Below, piece after piece: positions 60,857 through 64,000 of a stretch of 64,000 bases of DNA. Numbering within the stretch: the first letter of the stretch is position 1; each line of letters starts with the position of its first letter. The stretch lies in contig NW_001799466.1 of NCBI RefSeq assembly GCF_000165425.1, forward strand, positions 1 through 64,000. The letters are read 5' to 3'. The notes under the pieces were generated by a model. It saw only the letters and a program-made list of their open reading frames with translations. It made no database searches and was not told the DNA's origin. This stretch comes from Paramecium tetraurelia (lineage: Eukaryota > Ciliophora > Oligohymenophorea > Peniculida > Parameciidae). Position numbers and translations under genes: made by a program.

Positions 60857-62588
60857 ATGGGAATCGATTCTTTATTAAAAGCTCTGAAATCTGTCACAAA
60901 ACCAAGACATATTTCTGAATATTCGAATAAGAAAATTGCTGTAGATACATATTGTTGGTACTCGGTATACTTATGACTTAGGTTGCATAAAGGGATATTC
61001 TTATGTGCTTAAGAATTGTCAGAAGGCAGAGAGACCAATGAACATATAAATTATTGCTTAAAAAAAGTAGAGTAGCTCAAAAAATATAATATTACTGTTG
61101 TTATGGTATTTGATGGAGCAAAACTCCCAAGCAAAAAGTCAACAGAAGAAGAGCGGGAAAAGTAATATAAATATACATATTTGTAGAAGGAGGAATGACA
61201 ACCTATAAAAGCATTTAGAATTCAAATAACTAGGCGAAAAAGATAAAGCATATTCAAAACTAGTTGAATCTATAGATGTTACTCCTTAAATGGCATCTAG
61301 ATTATTGGATGCATTGAGGACCAGGAATATTGAGTGCATAGTTGCCCCGTATGAGGCAGATGCTCAATTAGCATATCTATCCATAACAGAATACGTGGAT
61401 GTAATCATAACTGAAGATTCTGATCTAATTGCTTATGGAGCCAGAAAGGTACTATATAAATTGGATAAATTCGGATATGGAGAAGAGATTGATTACGAAT
61501 CTATTCAAACTTGTACAGAATACAACTTTTAGAATTGGCATCATTAAAAGTTTCTCACCTTTTGTATCCTATCAGGATGTGATTATTTGGGTTCAATAAG
61601 TGGAATAGGAATTAAAAGAGCCTATTAAGTAGTAGCAACATCATAAAATTATAAATAAGCCATTGATAATCTACAGAGGAAACAGAAGGTCTCCGTTCCT
61701 TTTGATTATGTCGAATAGTTTGAGAAAGCATATCTAACTTTTCTATTTCAGAGAGTGTTTTGTCCAGTTCAAAGAAAAATGGTCTCTGTGAATACTTTCG
61801 ACACTGACCTGTTATATCCTCAAATGAAATCCCTTTTGGAAGGAAATCTTGATTTTTTAGGCAATGTTTATACGGATACTCTGATTCAAGATATTGCTGA
61901 TGGTCGAATTTGTCCATAAGATTTAAAGCCATATTCTCAATCATCAAAGAACTTAAAACAATAAAGTTTAGATAATAAATAATAAAATGAAAATAATGAT
62001 CAATTAGAAATACCAACTTTTGGTAACAGTAGACCAGTTCAAGTTTTCAAATTTATTAAAAAATCACAATCTACAAAAATAAACCCTGAGGAATCTTTTG
62101 AAAGGTCTGGAGAATCAAAAGTCATCAATTAGTCTCAAATTATTAATTCAAAATCGACTGAGGATAATGAAAAATATTTAATAGAAAATCAATAAATTTA
62201 AGAATAAAGTAATCTATTCTCAAGCTAATAAGAGACTCTTAAATAAAAGTCATTGATCAATTCTAATATTCTGGCTAATCAAAATAAAAAGAAAAGTTCT
62301 AAAATTATTATCAAGCATGAATAAAAAAAAATCAATTAATATTTCTAACCTTCTTTCAAACCACCACCATCTGTTGTTTAATAATAAGAGTAAACACCTT
62401 CAGAAGTCAATATTATTGAAGAGGAAATACAAAAAATCGAATAGAAAGTTGATTCATAGGTTGAAGAAGAATTCCAGCAATATAGTATTTCGGAGGAGTA
62501 CTCTGATAATTTTCAAAAAAGGTTTTATTACACTGATTTTGGTTTTTTCTTAAGTCAGGAACTCCAGTTTAAACAAATTTAGCTTTGA
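60857..62588 (+). CDS. EXO1: Exonuclease 1-like XPG/RAD2 nuclease
   Basis: Three exons, introns of 24 and 25 nt, 560 residues. The N-region begins MGIDSLLKALKS with the metal-binding Asp in IAVDTYCWLHKG. The I-region has CIVAPYEADAQLAYL and TEDSDLIAYG, with further acidic ligands in SGCDYLGSISGIGIKRA, where a helix-hairpin-helix follows. The spacing and the YCWLHKG block fit EXO1 rather than FEN1 or XPG. EXO1 resects 5' ends in mismatch repair and recombination. The C-terminal 250 residues are Ser/Gln/Lys-rich and disordered, ending in FFLSQELQFKQIQL; a PIP-box-like segment there is possible but not clear. Confidence 0.9.
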
Positions 62589-62630
62589 AATTTTGTATTT
62601 TTACTTTATTATTATTTTTATTTTTTCCCA

Positions 62631-64000
62631 ATGTCTATCACTTTGAACAATAGATATGAAATAGATACTTCAAAATATATTAATAAAGGAACCTATAGCA
62701 TAGTATTTTATTGCAAAGATAAAGATAATGAATAATTATAATTAGCTGCAAAGGTAATCTTCATTTTGATTTTTAGGTGATTTCAGACGATTCAGAGAAT
62801 AACACTAAATCTATATAAGAATACTAAATTTTAAACTCGTTATAAGATTTCCAAAATCCACACATTGTAAAATGTTATGATATTGGCAAACATGAGGGGA
62901 AAATAATTATTATAATGGAATATTGTGAATTGGGAGATTTGAGTAAGAAAATTAATGAGATGAAATAACAAAACTAACGATTCACAGCTGAATAGATTCT
63001 GGACTTTATTTATTAAATTGTAGATGGTGCATATCTTCTATATTAAAATAACATTTTTCACAGAGATATGAAACCTTAAAACATTTTATTAACAAGAGAT
63101 TTTGAATAAAATTTATTATGCAAAGTAATTTTTATTTTATATTTTAGATTTGTGACTTTGGATCAGCCAGATTAGTTCAAGATATGGGATTGAAATAAGA
63201 TTTCACAAAATTTTGTACACCTTAATATTAATCTCCTGAAATTTATAAAAAATAACTATTTTCGCCTTAATCAGACATATTCTCATTTGGATTAATTATA
63301 TATGAATTATGCCTTTTAAAATATCCATATAATAATTCGGAGAGAGAAAGTTTCTTTGAATAACTGAAGAATAAACCATTCGAAATTGATTTGAGTACTA
63401 TTGAGGGTAACGAGGAATAGATAAATTTTATTAAATTAATTTTAGAATAGACTATAGTGTACGATTAAGAATCTAGATTTAATTGGTAGTTCTTACATGA
63501 TTTAATTACAGAATTTAAATAAAATTCATAAGCCACATATGAATAATAAAACAAAGACAATTCTTGTTATACTATTGCTAAATAACATGTTAATTTGTTA
63601 ATTAGTAAATTATAATTGGCTAATGCTTTGATGCTTCAATTCTAACTTTGTTTGTAAATATATATTTTATTTTAAGTAACAATCAATAACTGGATATTTC
63701 CATAGATATTTTCAAATTAGCTTTTACTACACTAGCTTGTTGTAAACACATATTGGGTATGTCAATAATTTCCTTTATGGAGTGTAATTACAAAACTTTA
63801 AGTTCAAATCTCAAAGAAATAATAAATAAAGAGATGTTTTAATAATTATCTGCAATTTACAAACAAAAATTCAAACAAGATCCTGATAACAATTTTAATT
63901 TTGATGATTTTGACATTAAGAAGTTTGATTATGCTTTGGGAGTAATTATTTTTTAAACCTTTTAATAGATGGCCAAACTTTAAATTATTTGGATAAATGA
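62631..64000 (+). CDS. Ser/Thr protein kinase, cut by the window end
   Basis: Introns of 23 nt at about 62754-62776 and 63126-63148, and another near 63656-63678; the frame is open to the window end. The kinase landmarks are INKGTYSIVFYC (only the middle Gly of the loop kept), LAAKVIS, IIIIMEYCELGDLS, FHRDMKPQNILL, ICDFGSA, FCTPQYQSPEIY and FSFGLIIYELC. The Lys, HRD and DFG are intact, so it should be active despite the poor glycine loop. The 63.45-64.0 kb region adds a helical C-terminal domain, which with the kinase recalls the ULK/Atg1 layout, but the likeness is weak. An intron seems to lie at about 63941-63967. Confidence 0.75.

Overview
The window is macronuclear DNA of a ciliate, almost certainly Paramecium. 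The DNA is very AT-rich. TAA and TAG occur inside every recognisable protein and must be read as glutamine, so TGA is the only stop. Genes are interrupted by tiny introns, mostly 19-31 nt, GT...AG and usually ending TAG. Two clear trichocyst matrix protein genes point to Paramecium itself. Because only TGA stops translation, conventional ORF calling shatters the genes. All coordinates here come from reading with the ciliate code and joining exons by eye. Where the spliced length came out as an exact multiple of three, that was used as a check.

Layout. 0-8 kb: an unresolved stretch, a PROPPIN-like WD40 protein, a small hypothetical, a cyclic-nucleotide-gated-type potassium channel (minus strand), a weak membrane protein call and a DHHC-family protein whose catalytic Cys is Asn. 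8-15 kb: a TauE/SafE exporter, a 5'-nucleotidase, and a head-to-head pair of P-loop proteins. 15-21 kb: an S6K-like AGC kinase, proteasome regulator PI31, a small membrane protein, and a protein with a VHS-like start and an adaptin-ear-like end. 21-32 kb: a DGTGRD-motif protein, IFT80, a coiled-coil protein, poly(A)-binding protein (4 RRM + MLLE), a second coiled-coil protein with five DPETER repeats, and an EF-hand/C2/membrane protein. 32-40 kb: LanC-like protein, NEDD8 E1 subunit UBA3, two trichocyst matrix proteins flanking an E2-like gene. 40-45 kb: an EF-hand protein kinase, a Ser-rich acidic protein, a PHO80-like cyclin, a small coiled-coil protein and a secreted coiled-coil protein. 45-50.5 kb: two paralogous two-component histidine kinase loci. 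50.5-59.1 kb: one giant surface protein. 59-64 kb: a 66-residue peptide, a BAH-PHD reader, an Exo1-type nuclease and a Ser/Thr kinase cut by the window end.

Genes are packed tightly, with 16-40 bp gaps common. The longer gaps (about 0.4-0.9 kb) hold only AT-rich sequence. No rRNA, tRNA, CRISPR or transposon was recognised.

The most unusual part is the histidine kinase region. One copy keeps an intact ATPase but its receiver domain lies in a second reading unit whose ATG overlaps the kinase TGA. The other copy has the receiver fused but has lost key ATP-binding residues.
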